Assembly (NCBI GenBank): GCA_947625565.1
Contig: CANQOU010000001.1
Location: 1 to 32,324 of the forward strand
Source of the DNA: an uncultured Clostridia bacterium
GTDB lineage: Bacteria > Bacillota > Clostridia > TANB77 > CAG-508
DNA: 32,324 nt
Reading direction: 5' to 3'
A program made the translations under genes and the position numbers. A model generated the notes under the pieces. The model was not told the DNA's origin. It did no database searches and saw only the letters and a program-made list of their open reading frames with translations. How positions within the stretch are numbered: position 1 is the stretch's first letter; each line of letters opens with the position of its first letter. This document shows, in pieces, positions 1 to 9,500 of the stretch.

Positions 1-11
1 ATTTTATACAC

Positions 12-43
12 AAAAATTCCAGCGATTTCTCACTGGAATTTTT
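12..43 (-). terminator. Probable rho-independent terminator after the SleB-like gene
   Basis: An 11-bp perfect inverted repeat (12-22 with 33-43, arms AAAAATTCCAG and CTGGAATTTTT) encloses a 10-base loop. It lies 43 bases past the stop of the SleB-like gene. The T-run is part of the stem in both orientations, so it could also serve a plus-strand transcript. Confidence 0.7.
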
Positions 44-85
44 GCTTTCGGGTTTCTATTTTAGGACACCCTCTTTTATTTTATT

Positions 86-1093
86 TTAGAAGAATACGTT
101 TCCTCCTATATATTGTCCTGAATGTGTTCCAGCTGCTCTAAATGATAAATAATTGTGATTTCTTTTTCCATTTAAAGCATCTGTTACTGCTTGTTTTACA
201 TATGATGCATAATTTCCATTTAAACGTCTTTTCCAGTTGCTATCTATCGAATAACAGAATTGTCCTTTTGCTTTGTATTGGCTTAATGGGTCAGTTCCAT
301 TTCTCCTCCATTTTGCACTTTCTGCTCTATTACATGCACAAGTAATTACTGCTAAAGCTCCCTCATAACTTCTACTACTTTCTTGTGCTGTTATAGCACA
401 TAATAAGTCAAAATCACTTGCAGAATATGACCATTTTCCACCGCCATATGATACTGCTGATGTTCTTGAAGAGCTTGCCCCTCTTGTTGTTATTTTTTTG
501 CTTACTTGAACAATTTTATTTACTGGTTCTTTTATAACTGTTTCAGATAAAACAGTTTTTTCAATTTCTACATCATTTTGATATTTTACTTTATAAGTAA
601 CTTCTTTTAATCCTTCTACACCTTTTTGTATTACTTTGTTTTCTACATCTTTATCTGTTTCTGCTATATTTTTTGTGATTGTTTCATATGGTATTGCTAC
701 TTGTTCTTTTACAATTTTTTCTGTAATTGGTGCATAATTTTGCATTAGTTCGTCTAAAGATGTTTGTACACCTTGTTCTGATACTTCTGCTATTTTTATT
801 TCATTATATGATTTGTCTGTAATCTTAATTTCTGTTCCTGTTTCTATTTGTTCCTCTAATGCTGGTATTGTCTTTTGTGTATCCTCTATAATAATATGAT
901 TTTCTTCTAATACTTCAGCTACTGTTTTTTTACTTGTTAGTGCTGTTAATTCATATCCATTTTGTAATGTAATCTTGACATCTGTTAAATTTGTATTTAC
1001 TGCTAAAACACTAATTCCTGATATTAAGATTAAGATAATGCTTACACATATAATCTTGATGATTGACAGTGAAGCGTTCTCTTGATTTTTCAT
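86..1093 (-). CDS. Secreted/anchored G5-domain cell wall hydrolase, SleB-type
   Basis: The 335-residue protein probably acts on peptidoglycan outside the membrane. Residues 11-32 form a signal anchor. Residues 37-95 resemble the DUF348 repeats of YabE/RpfB-like proteins. Residues about 122-203 look like a G5 domain. The C-terminal 110 residues match the SleB/CwlJ hydrolase fold, with AQES (candidate catalytic Glu238), the YEGALAV..CNR stretch and a GGNVFF end. YabE-type proteins usually end in a 3D domain, so the SleB-type end is a different domain combination. The ATG at 1093 follows an AAAGGAGGT ribosome binding site. The gene has its own consensus vegetative-type promoter, which argues for wall turnover in growing cells rather than a strictly spore-cortex role; that is inference. 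It contains no in-frame CGG and its frame is intact. Confidence 0.85.
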   Translation of the reverse strand: MKNQENASLSIIKIICVSIILILISGISVLAVNTNLTDVKITLQNGYELTALTSKKTVAEVLEENHIIIEDTQKTIPALEEQIETGTEIKITDKSYNEIKIAEVSEQGVQTSLDELMQNYAPITEKIVKEQVAIPYETITKNIAETDKDVENKVIQKGVEGLKEVTYKVKYQNDVEIEKTVLSETVIKEPVNKIVQVSKKITTRGASSSRTSAVSYGGGKWSYSASDFDLLCAITAQESSRSYEGALAVITCACNRAESAKWRRNGTDPLSQYKAKGQFCYSIDSNWKRRLNGNYASYVKQAVTDALNGKRNHNYLSFRAAGTHSGQYIGGNVFF

Positions 1094-1128
1094 ATCTTTT
1101 TCTTACCTCCTTTGGCAATACATATATT

Positions 1129-1157
1129 ATTATACTACATATTGGACAATTTGTCAA
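1129..1157 (-). promoter_or_regulatory. Consensus sigma-A-type promoter for the SleB-like gene
   Basis: On the minus strand, TTGACA (1152-1157) and TATAAT (1129-1134) are separated by 17 bp, matching consensus at both hexamers. The -35 region overlaps an imperfect palindrome, GACAATTTGTC on the plus strand (1145-1155), which could be an operator. The -10 is about 35 bases upstream of the ATG. Confidence 0.8.
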
Positions 1158-1231
1158 ATTTTGGTACTTCTTGTCCCATTTGCGTTTACGGATTCTTACT
1201 ATACTATATGTTTTAAAAATACAGGATATGC

Positions 1232-2014
1232 TTAAATTTTAAAAATTTTACAAGTATTTTCAAAAGTTATTTCTTCTAGTTCTTCTACTTGCATTTGTTT
1301 AGTTTCAGCAATTTTTTGTGCTATGTATTTTACATTTCTTGGGTCATTTCTTGTTCCTCTTACCGGTTCTGGTGCCAAATATGGACTATCTGTTTCAATT
1401 AACATTTTTTCATTTGGTACTAATTTTATTATTTCCTCTGCATTTTTTGAATTTTTAAAGGTAATTGGCCCTGCAAAGGAAATATAGAAGCCTAAATTCA
1501 AGGCTTGTTTTATCAATTCTTGATTTTGAGGGCAACAGTGAAATACTCCCTTTTTGTTTACTGGATTTGCTTTTAATATTTCAATTGTATCTACTGCTGC
1601 ATCTCTTGTGTGTATAACAATAGGCAATTCTAGTTTATTTGATATTTCTATTTGCTTAATAAAAGCATTTTTTTGTAATTTTTTTCTTGCTTCATCTTTT
1701 TCCCAATAATAGTCTAGTCCAATTTCTCCAATTGCTACAATTTTTTCTTTATTTTCCTTCACAATTTTTTCTATTTGAGATATGTTTTTCCACAATTCTT
1801 CTTCTGTTTGTGGAATATCATTTGGAGAAATTCCTACTGTCGCATAAATCCAATCATATTTTTTTGAGATTTCAACTGCTTTTTTAGATGCTTCTAAATT
1901 ATAACCAGCAGATATTACTTTTGTAATACCTGCTTTTTTTATCTCTTCTATTATATTTTCTCTATCTTGGTCAAATTTCTCGTCATCTAAATGTGCATGG
2001 CTATCAAATATCAT
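1232..2014 (-). CDS. tatD: TatD family metal-dependent hydrolase (3'-5' DNase)
   Basis: The 260-residue protein is a cytoplasmic TIM-barrel hydrolase of the TatD/YabD family, which includes metal-dependent 3'-5' exonucleases. All expected metal ligands are visible: the DSHAHLD motif (His6, His8), Glu97 in GEIGLDYY, His135 in IHTRDA, His159 in FHCC, and Asp209 in IETDSPYLAP. The length is normal for the family. The start follows an AGGAAGG ribosome binding site, 13 bases after the acpS stop, so it is probably co-transcribed with acpS, the WG-repeat gene and spoIIE. Family membership is secure; the in vivo substrate is not shown by the sequence. Confidence 0.93.
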   Translation of the reverse strand: MIFDSHAHLDDEKFDQDRENIIEEIKKAGITKVISAGYNLEASKKAVEISKKYDWIYATVGISPNDIPQTEEELWKNISQIEKIVKENKEKIVAIGEIGLDYYWEKDEARKKLQKNAFIKQIEISNKLELPIVIHTRDAAVDTIEILKANPVNKKGVFHCCPQNQELIKQALNLGFYISFAGPITFKNSKNAEEIIKLVPNEKMLIETDSPYLAPEPVRGTRNDPRNVKYIAQKIAETKQMQVEELEEITFENTCKIFKI

Positions 2015-2027
2015 TTCATTTTCCTTC

Positions 2028-2402
2028 CTATTTTACAATTACCACTACATATGCAACTGCATAATTTTTGCAATGTGAAATACTAATGTCTATACTTTCA
2101 AATGCTGTGTTGTCAATATCATGTATATATATATGAGGTTTCCCTTCTTTGTCATTTTCCACCTCAAAGCTCTTCCAAGTAATTTTTGATTTATCTTTCA
2201 ATATTGGAGAAATTGCCTTAAATGCTGCTTCTTTTGCTGCAAAACGTGCTGCATAATGTTGATATTTTTGTGCTTTTTTTGATTCACAATATTCTATCTC
2301 TTTTTTGGTATATATTTTTTCTAGGAATTTATTTTCCATGTCTTCTATAGATTGTCTTATTCTTTCTATTTCTATAATATCTGTTCCACAATAAATTTTC
2401 AT
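2028..2402 (-). CDS. acpS: Holo-[acyl-carrier-protein] synthase
   Basis: The 124-residue enzyme transfers 4'-phosphopantetheine from CoA to acyl carrier protein, activating it for fatty acid synthesis. The GTDIIEIERI motif carries the metal-binding Asp8, ARFAAKEAAFK carries Glu58, and SISHCKNYAVAYV is the usual C-terminal signature. The length matches AcpS (about 120 residues). The gene lies 14 bases after the WG-repeat gene and 13 before tatD, within the spoIIE operon. Confidence 0.95.
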   Translation of the reverse strand: MKIYCGTDIIEIERIRQSIEDMENKFLEKIYTKKEIEYCESKKAQKYQHYAARFAAKEAAFKAISPILKDKSKITWKSFEVENDKEGKPHIYIHDIDNTAFESIDISISHCKNYAVAYVVVIVK

Positions 2403-2416
2403 TTCGATTTTCTTCC

Positions 2417-3941
2417 TTATTCTTGGTTATAGTAATTCATATAAACATCTTGTCCTAGATGCCATTTACCAATAAAGTTTACTAATAGATAATCTTCTAG
2501 ATTATATTTTGGTTCTTGGATAACTTTACCACTACTATCAATTGCTCCCCATTGTGAGTCCTTTTTTATTCCTGCATATCCATAATCGTTTTGTTCTGTT
2601 ACATCATCATATTGGTAATCTACAACTATATTTCCTTCTTTGTCTACAAAACCATATTTTTCATTTTGTTTGCTAGCAAATAGTGTTCTATTTGGGAAAA
2701 TATCTTTTTCTTGCTTTTCTTCAAAATGGAAGGTGTAGTATTTTGTTTGGTCATTCTCTAATATTTTTATATATCCTGCTTCTGTATTACATTCTAGCAC
2801 CATTCCTGATACTTTTACTGTGAAAGTATTATCTAATATATCTGCTTCTAAATTTTCTTTTTCTGCAACATATATATCTGCTGTTTCTTCATATGTTATG
2901 TTTGTATATTGTGGTTCTACTTTTTGTTGTCCTGTAATATCAATTATTCCACATTTATCATTTTGCTTATATATTAAAATTTCTGATTTTGCTTCTTCTA
3001 ATGCATCATATTTTGCATCTATAGTTACTTCTCCTGTTGTTTTCATTACCCCATATTTATCATCTTTTTGGAATATAACTCCATTGTCTTCAGATTTCAG
3101 GATTTGAGTTATATTATCAAAATCTTTTGATAATATTTCTGCTCCGTCTTTATTTACTAAAATTTGTTTTTGATTTTGTATGACTACATATAAATCATTT
3201 CCATAAACTCCGTGTTATTCCTTCATATTTATTTGGAAGTATTGTGTTCGCAGAATATCCAATAATTCCGTATTTTCCTGTTTCATCTTTTACAATATAT
3301 CCTGCAATTTTATTTTTCCCTAGTGCTGAAATTTCAGCATATTGAGGTTCTATTATGACTTTACCATCATTTGTTGCTACTCCATATTTTCCATCTTTTT
3401 TTATAAGTAGAGAATCCTCAATTCCTAAAATAGGAGTAATTTCTTCATATTCTAATGGCAATAATTCTTTTCCTGCATAGTTTATTGTACCAAATTTTTC
3501 TCCATTTCCTACTTTTATAACATTCTGCTCATACCATAAATGATTACTGTCTTTATTTGCAAGTGCTTCTATATTTTCATATTGTGTTAGTATTTCTTCA
3601 TTTTTCGCATTGATGGCTTTTGTTTTATAACTACCTGTGCTATAGTCTACATCATAGGTGCATAAAAATATATCTGTTTTTGGGTCTGGAATAATTACCA
3701 TTTCTTCATATGATGGATTTATAACCATGTCTCCATTACTGTTTATAACTCCCCATTTTTCATCCTGATAAATTGGGAAATATGATGTACTTTTTATTAC
3801 TGTATTAGGCTTATTTTGTGAAAATAGTCCTTTTAAGAAATATATAAACATTACAATAATTATAATTGCAATTATTACTGCTATTACTTTTTTAATATTT
3901 AATTTTGGTTCTGCATCATATCTTCTTCCTTTATTACCCAT
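2417..3941 (-). CDS. Membrane-anchored WG-repeat protein, read through one +1 shift at CGGA
   Basis: The gene encodes a probable 507-residue protein in two frames. The first runs from ATG 3941 (RBS AGGAGG) and would stop at 3195 only five codons after an in-frame CGG (3210-3212). The second frame continues from that CGG to the stop at 2417. The span is 3x508+1 bases, so a single +1 step restores it, and WG repeats continue across the junction (KYEGIT, then VYGNDLYVV). Residues about 18-36 are a transmembrane segment. About eight or nine WG/KWG repeats follow, with motifs such as KWGVINSNG, KYGVATNDG, KYGVMKTTG and KYGFVDKEG. These should lie outside the membrane and probably serve binding. 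The gene lies 16 bases after spoIIE, suggesting a sporulation link; its function is unknown. Confidence 0.8.
3209..3212 (-). other. +1 frameshift site CGGA, WG-repeat gene
   Basis: The context is ACA-CGGA-GTT at codon 244. The zero frame stops five codons later, and the +1 frame opens immediately after a stop (TAA at 3215-3217). Treating CGGA as one residue rejoins the WG repeats. Confidence 0.75.
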
Positions 3942-3957
3942 TTGTTCCTCCTAAAAT

Positions 3958-6371
3958 CTACTTTTCTAAAAACTTACACACTAATATACTCATATCGTCT
4001 TTAGCGATTCCATAATTATTATCTATTGCTTCATTTAATACTAAATCTGCAATTTTCTTTGTATTAGATGTTTCTATATCTTCTAATACATATCGTAGCC
4101 ATAGTTCTTTGTTTTTATATTCTACATTTGAGTCTAATACTCCATCTGAACACATTAGCATAATATCACCAGTTATTATATCTTTATCATATATTTGCAA
4201 GTTTCCATTTGGTACAATTCCTGCTGGTAATGTGTTTGCTTTTATGATTTGCACTTTTTTCCCATTTTTTATATACGTTGGACATGCTCCACTTTTGATA
4301 AATTCAATATTTCCTTTATATAAATCTATAATTGCTATATCTAGTGTTGCAAAAATTTCTTTGTTTTGATTCATTAAGCTGCTATTTATGAGTTCTATTG
4401 ATGTTTCTTTTTGAAATCCAGCTAATAATAAATTTTCTAGCATTTTCAAGGATTTACTACTACTTTCTTTTGCATTTTTTCCAGAACCCATACCATCACT
4501 AATTGCAAGTAGATATTTTCCATCTTTTAATCTAATATTTAATATACTGTCTCCGTGATATTTCGCTCTTGTTTTTTACTGTGTCCGCCGTTCCTATTGC
4601 CATAACAAATTTGTCGTCTGATAAAAATTTTAGTCTATTTCCTAGGCTTTCTTCTTCATTTAGGGCTATTTTTTCTCCTAATACTTTACTTAATATTTTT
4701 TCAATAATATCTATTTTATTTTTATGTATTTCTTCTATATATATTTCTATTAGATAACGTTCTTGCCTTTTTATTGATATTTCTTGCAAAGTAATTTCTT
4801 TTTGCTTTAATTCTTCTATTATTTCTACTTTTTCTTTTTCAAATTGTCCTTCTTTTGAGATTTCTTCTTCTATATTTTGTGCTAAATTTGATATTGCTTT
4901 TGATACTCCATTTAATTGATTTTGTAAGTTCTTTTTATTTTCTTCCATCTTTTTCTGCCATACAAAACTTGATTTGCTGATTTTATATGACATATTTATA
5001 ACTCTAACCATTTGTGTAATATTATCATCTAAAAATTCACTTATTTGCTTATCATCAAATCCGACTATATAGCTGTTACAGTCTGCAAAGGTTTTTAATA
5101 AATCTTCTCTTGTAATTTCTTGTTTATCTGTTAAAATGTCAAATATTTGTTTTACAATTTTTCCTTCTGTGTTACTAATATCATCATATAGCATATTTTG
5201 TTCATATCCTCTTAAGTTGTCTGCTAATTCTGTTGTAAATATCTGCAAATTGCTTTCCTCTGGTATTTTTTCTTCTTCGCTATATGATTTTGCCATTTGT
5301 TCTATTGTTTGTGACACATTGTTTAGTTTTTCTGCTGTTTGTTTTGTTTGTGTAAGTGTTCCTGCTGGAGAAGTTGGTAAGCACCTAGAGTTTCCAAAAA
5401 ATTCTTCTATGTTGATTTGTATTGATTTTGGTACTGCAAGTAAGCCTATAGATGCTATTAGGATTTCTTTAAAATATATTAGTTCTACTGTATATCCATT
5501 GGATACATATGCTAATACAACATTTCCTAGGCAAAATCCAATTATTACTCCTAGTTTTCCAAAGCGGTTTAATATTCCTGCAAATAGACCTGATATTGCA
5601 TATGCTGCTACCATCATTGGGTCTGCAGATGTAATTACTCCTAAAGTAACTCCTATTGTTACTCCTGCTGTTGTTCCTACTAATACTCCATTTTTCCATC
5701 CTAAAACTAATATTATTAGTATACTTAAGATATTTCTAATTGAAAATCCTAAGATATTAAATTCTCCAAAGCATGTAAAGCTTATTGCAAGTAACAAACT
5801 TGCTCCAAGCACCTCTTCTATAGAGAATGCTTTATGCTCTCCTATGCTTCCGCATAACTCCTATTGCATTTACAAATATTTTATAAAATACTACTGATAT
5901 AATTGCAAAGGAAATTATTGATAAAATATCATATATTGTAAAACTACCAAATCCTATTTTTGCAATACTTATTATTATTGTTGATATAAAGATATGTTTT
6001 GACAAACGCATTTTTTCGTTTTTTTCTTGCTCTTGATACATTGGTTTTATAACAAATGTGGATACTATCAACACTAGTGAAATTAGTAAATAGCTAAGTG
6101 CTCCTTCTAGTCCAAATGTAATTGTGTTTCCTATTAAGCCTGTAACTATAATTCCCAAAATTGGGATTGTATTTGACATTGCTCCAGCCATCATACTAAT
6201 ACTAAATGGAGATACTTGTCCACCAATTCCTACCATTGATATCATAAATGAAATAACATATAAAGGAATGTATTGTAATGAAAATACATTAGAAAAAATC
6301 GTTGTTTTCTTTTCCTTTTTTGTCTCTTGAGCAGTTTGCTCTATATATTCTTCTCTTATATTCTGAAACAT
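3958..6371 (-). CDS. spoIIE: Stage II sporulation protein E (PP2C phosphatase), read through two +1 shifts at CGGA
   Basis: SpoIIE is the membrane-bound serine phosphatase that dephosphorylates SpoIIAA to activate sigma-F in the forespore. The gene lies in three frames covering 3x804+2 bases. Two +1 steps, at CGGA 5849-5852 (codon 174) and CGGA 4552-4555 (codon 606), give 803 residues, close to the 827 of Bacillus subtilis. The N-terminal third is hydrophobic with many membrane segments, the middle (about 330-600) is charged and coiled-coil-like, and the C-terminus is a PP2C domain with GDS, AISDGMGSG, MCSDGVLD and AKDDMSI. The second shift restores the conserved Gly of SGD. I prefer ATG 6371, preceded by AGAGGTGG, over GTG 6380. 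The three pieces are alignable parts of one protein, not separate genes. Confidence 0.9.
4552..4555 (-). other. +1 frameshift site CGGA, spoIIE phosphatase domain
   Basis: The context is TCA-CGGA-GAC at codon 606. The zero frame ends eight codons later at 4532. In the +1 frame the protein reads S-G-DSILNIRLKDGKYLLAIS, the first strand of the PP2C domain. The restored glycine is strongly conserved in SpoIIE (SGDS), so this site identifies the inserted residue. Confidence 0.85.
5849..5852 (-). other. +1 frameshift site CGGA, spoIIE membrane domain
   Basis: The context is ATG-CGGA-AGC at codon 174. The zero frame stops at 5832, six codons on. The +1 frame continues SIGEHKAFSIEEVLGASLLLAI, typical of the SpoIIE membrane domain. 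The +1 frame itself opens only just upstream, after a TAG. Confidence 0.8.
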
Positions 6372-6403
6372 CCTTACCACCTCTAGAACTTTTTTATATG
6401 CCT

Positions 6404-6469
6404 ATTTTACTACTTGTCCTTTGTATTTTTTGTCTTTTTTCGTCACTTCATTAAAAAAAGTTTTCTACA
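6404..6469 (-). promoter_or_regulatory. Candidate Spo0A-dependent spoIIE promoter
   Basis: On the minus strand, a TAAAAT -10 (6404-6409) and AAGACA -35-like element (6431-6436) are 21 bp apart, the unusual wide spacing known for Spo0A-activated sigma-A promoters such as B. subtilis spoIIE. A TGACGAA box (6439-6445) fits the Spo0A core TGNCGAA, and a one-mismatch box TGTAGAA (6463-6469) lies 24 bp further upstream. Assignment is by resemblance only. Confidence 0.5.
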
Positions 6470-6555
6470 AAAAGTGATTCTTTTTTTACCTTTTTTATTT
6501 TTTCTACTTTATTGTATTATATTTTCTATAAAAAAGCAATAAATTTTCAAAAAAA

Positions 6556-6575
6556 GAACATCCTTACGGATGTCC
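6556..6575 (-). terminator. Rho-independent terminator after surface gene B'
   Basis: On the minus strand, GGACATCC-GTAA-GGATGTTC forms an 8-bp stem with one G-T pair, followed directly by seven T. It lies 13 bases past the B' stop. The remaining intergenic bases up to spoIIE hold the Spo0A-like promoter. Confidence 0.85.
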
Positions 6576-6588
6576 TTAATAGCCTATA

Positions 6589-9500
6589 TTATTTTGTTAC
6601 TATTTTCTTTATGAAATATATTCCTCCTGCTAATGCTACTAGTGCTGTTATTCCTATTGCTATCTCTGGTATGTAGTTTCTGTCTCCACCTGTGCTTGGC
6701 ATGATTATTACTGTTTCTGCCATACTGTCATCTGGTTCTGTTATTGCGCTAATACCTGATGGTATATAGTTACCAAATGTAGTTAATTTGTATCCATTAT
6801 TTTCATCTTTACTCATAACTGGACTTCCTGAGTTGTATCCATCTGGCTTATTAACTTGTATGATTTCTACTTGATTTGTTATATTTGAATCTTCTGCTGT
6901 TGTTAATCGTTTTTCTACTACCATATTTATCGTTTTTTCATTTTGTGGTTCTATAGGAGTATCTTCTAATTTCTCTGTTTTATACATCTTGGTTGCTTTG
7001 ATTTGCTCTGAATCTTTTACATCACCATGTACCAAACTTCCTATTGCTTCTGCTGTTACTATACTCCATCCATTATTTTCGTTTTCTTGACAAACTTTCA
7101 AGTTTGCCTCATTTCCTATGTAGTCCATTATCTTTGATGGTGTTAGTGTTACAATTTGTCCTCTTTGATTGTCTGTGTCTGGTATTTGCGTACCAAATCT
7201 CTGGAAGTCAATACTTGTATAATCTTTTTCGCTTACATTCTTTATCGTAAATTCATAGGTTACATCTACTCCTGAGTTCTCTAATACTTCATTATCTAGT
7301 TCTACTTTAATTTGTGCCTGTCTACGATTTGTTGATTTTCCTATATATGCTATATTATTTGTCTCTCCTGTTAGTTTTCCTTCTTTGTCAATATCTGCAT
7401 TTATTATTGCCTCTTCTGAAGAATATTTTACTGTTACATTTGATACACGTTTTTCTATCTCTATGTTTTGTACTGGTCTTCTTATTATTCCTAAGTTCAT
7501 TCCATTTACAATAAATTGTAACTTATTATTTTGTAAGTCTATCAATAGAATATCCGAACCTTTATATTCAATGTCAAATGTCATTGGTTGTGTATTTGAT
7601 TCCATTGTTCTCTTTTCTAATTCTTCTATTTTTGTAGCATAGTTATTTCCTTCTACTTGTGTAGTTCCTTCAATATGTGTTCTTAATTCTTTATCTATGT
7701 CTTGTCTCATCGTAGTATTATCTGTTGCTCTTGATTTATTTGTGCCATATTTTCTTTCTATGTCTCTATAATAATATGGGTTTTCTTTTGCTTCATCGTA
7801 TTCTGTCTTATCTACTATTGTTGCTTTGTATTCTGTTACTTTATGTGAATCATGATTTCCATCATTTCCCCAAATAAATCTTACAATATATGTTCCTGGT
7901 GTGAATCCTTCAAATGAGTACTCTCCACCTGCTGTCGTCATTTCCTGTGCATTTATGAATTTATTAAAGTCTTCTTCTTCAGGATTATCTACAAGTACTT
8001 GTGCTAGTTTTTCTGTCTGGCTTTCGCCTTCTAGTTCTATTAGCTGAACTTCAACATTTTCTATCTTTGTTTCTCCATCTTCATATGCTCCACTACCTTC
8101 TCTGATATTTGCCTCTCCTTTGTCAACTGCATTATCTTCAAAGGCAATTCCTTTTATCTTTCTTGAATCTGCTATATAAAGTTTTGCATCTGCTGCTTTA
8201 TCTGTATCATCCTCATATCTCTGTTCATTTAAAAGGTCTATGCCTTCTGTTGAATTATTTATGTTATTTGCTACTGCATTTTCATCTACTGCTGCATATG
8301 TTTGACCTATTGCATATTCGTCTTCATTTTTATATGTTGTATATGATATGATTTCTGCTACACTTGACAATTTACTCTCTGATGGTAATTCTTCAACATT
8401 GAATGTGTCTGCTATTTTTTCTCTATTTAATGGGAATTTGATATATACATAGCTTATTTCAGAATTTCCTAATTTTTCATTACATTCAATTTTGAATTTC
8501 TTCATTTCTGTTGAAGTACCATTATCTGCAATATCTGGTGTTATATCCCTTACTTCTTCTCCTTTTGCTGTTCCTATATATACTTTAAATCCATCTTCCT
8601 TATTTGTACTAAATCTTGCATCACAATATTCTTCTATTTCATTTATCTTCGTTGTAAGTGTGGATTTATTTCTTAATGCTATTTTGTATGTAAAGTACAT
8701 ATGTAGTTTTTGTCCATCTTCTACATTTGAATTCTCTTCTGCTCCATACATAAAGTCTGCTCTATATACTGGTTGATCATATTCTTTATCTCCAAATCTT
8801 ATTACTCCTACATTGTTCCATACACCATCATCAAATTCTCCGTTTCCACCTGCTTTATTCTTTGATGCTTTCGTATATACCGCTGTTGTTCCTTTTATTG
8901 ATACTTCTACTTTCTCTAAATCTTGTCCTAGTGCTATATTTGTTTGTGGTCTTTCATATAACCCTAAATTAAATCCTGTCAATACTCCACTTTCTAGTAA
9001 TGCTATACTTGTTCTATCATATACAATTTCTGTTCCCGTATTAATTGTATTTGCTGTCATTGGTGCTAATGTATTGCTCTTTATTTTTGCTCCATAATCT
9101 TCTAATTCATACTCTACTTGACCTACTTCTGTTCCTTCTCTATTTTTTACAGACACATTCGTAGCATTTCCTTCTATTCCTTCTACTTTTGCAAAACTAT
9201 CATGTAATGCTTTACGATCCGCATCTTTTTCAATTGCTTTTGATCCTCTTTCGTTTACTGTTCTTTGATACCATGCTTCTTTATCTTCTTCTGTTAAATA
9301 ATCTACTGGATATGTTTCTGGTAAATCTTTCTTCTCTTCTTCTGTTAAGTCTTTTCCTCCTTTTCCTATTGCCTTACCTTCTATTGCCATTTCTATTATA
9401 GCTTCTTTAACTGTTTTCGTTTCTGAACCTATTTGCTCCCAAACTACTTTGTCTAGCACATTATATGCTTCAACATTTTGATAAATTAGTCCATCATATT

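Noticed and set aside
5136..5897. Long plus-strand open frame antisense to spoIIE
   Set aside because: It is a mirror of the coding strand with no ribosome binding site or recognisable protein features. The spoIIE reading explains the region.
3958..6380. Three separate genes in the spoIIE region (3958-4491, 4532-5812, 5832-6380)
   Set aside because: The pieces are consecutive parts of one SpoIIE in order, lack their own ribosome binding sites, and join exactly at CGGA.
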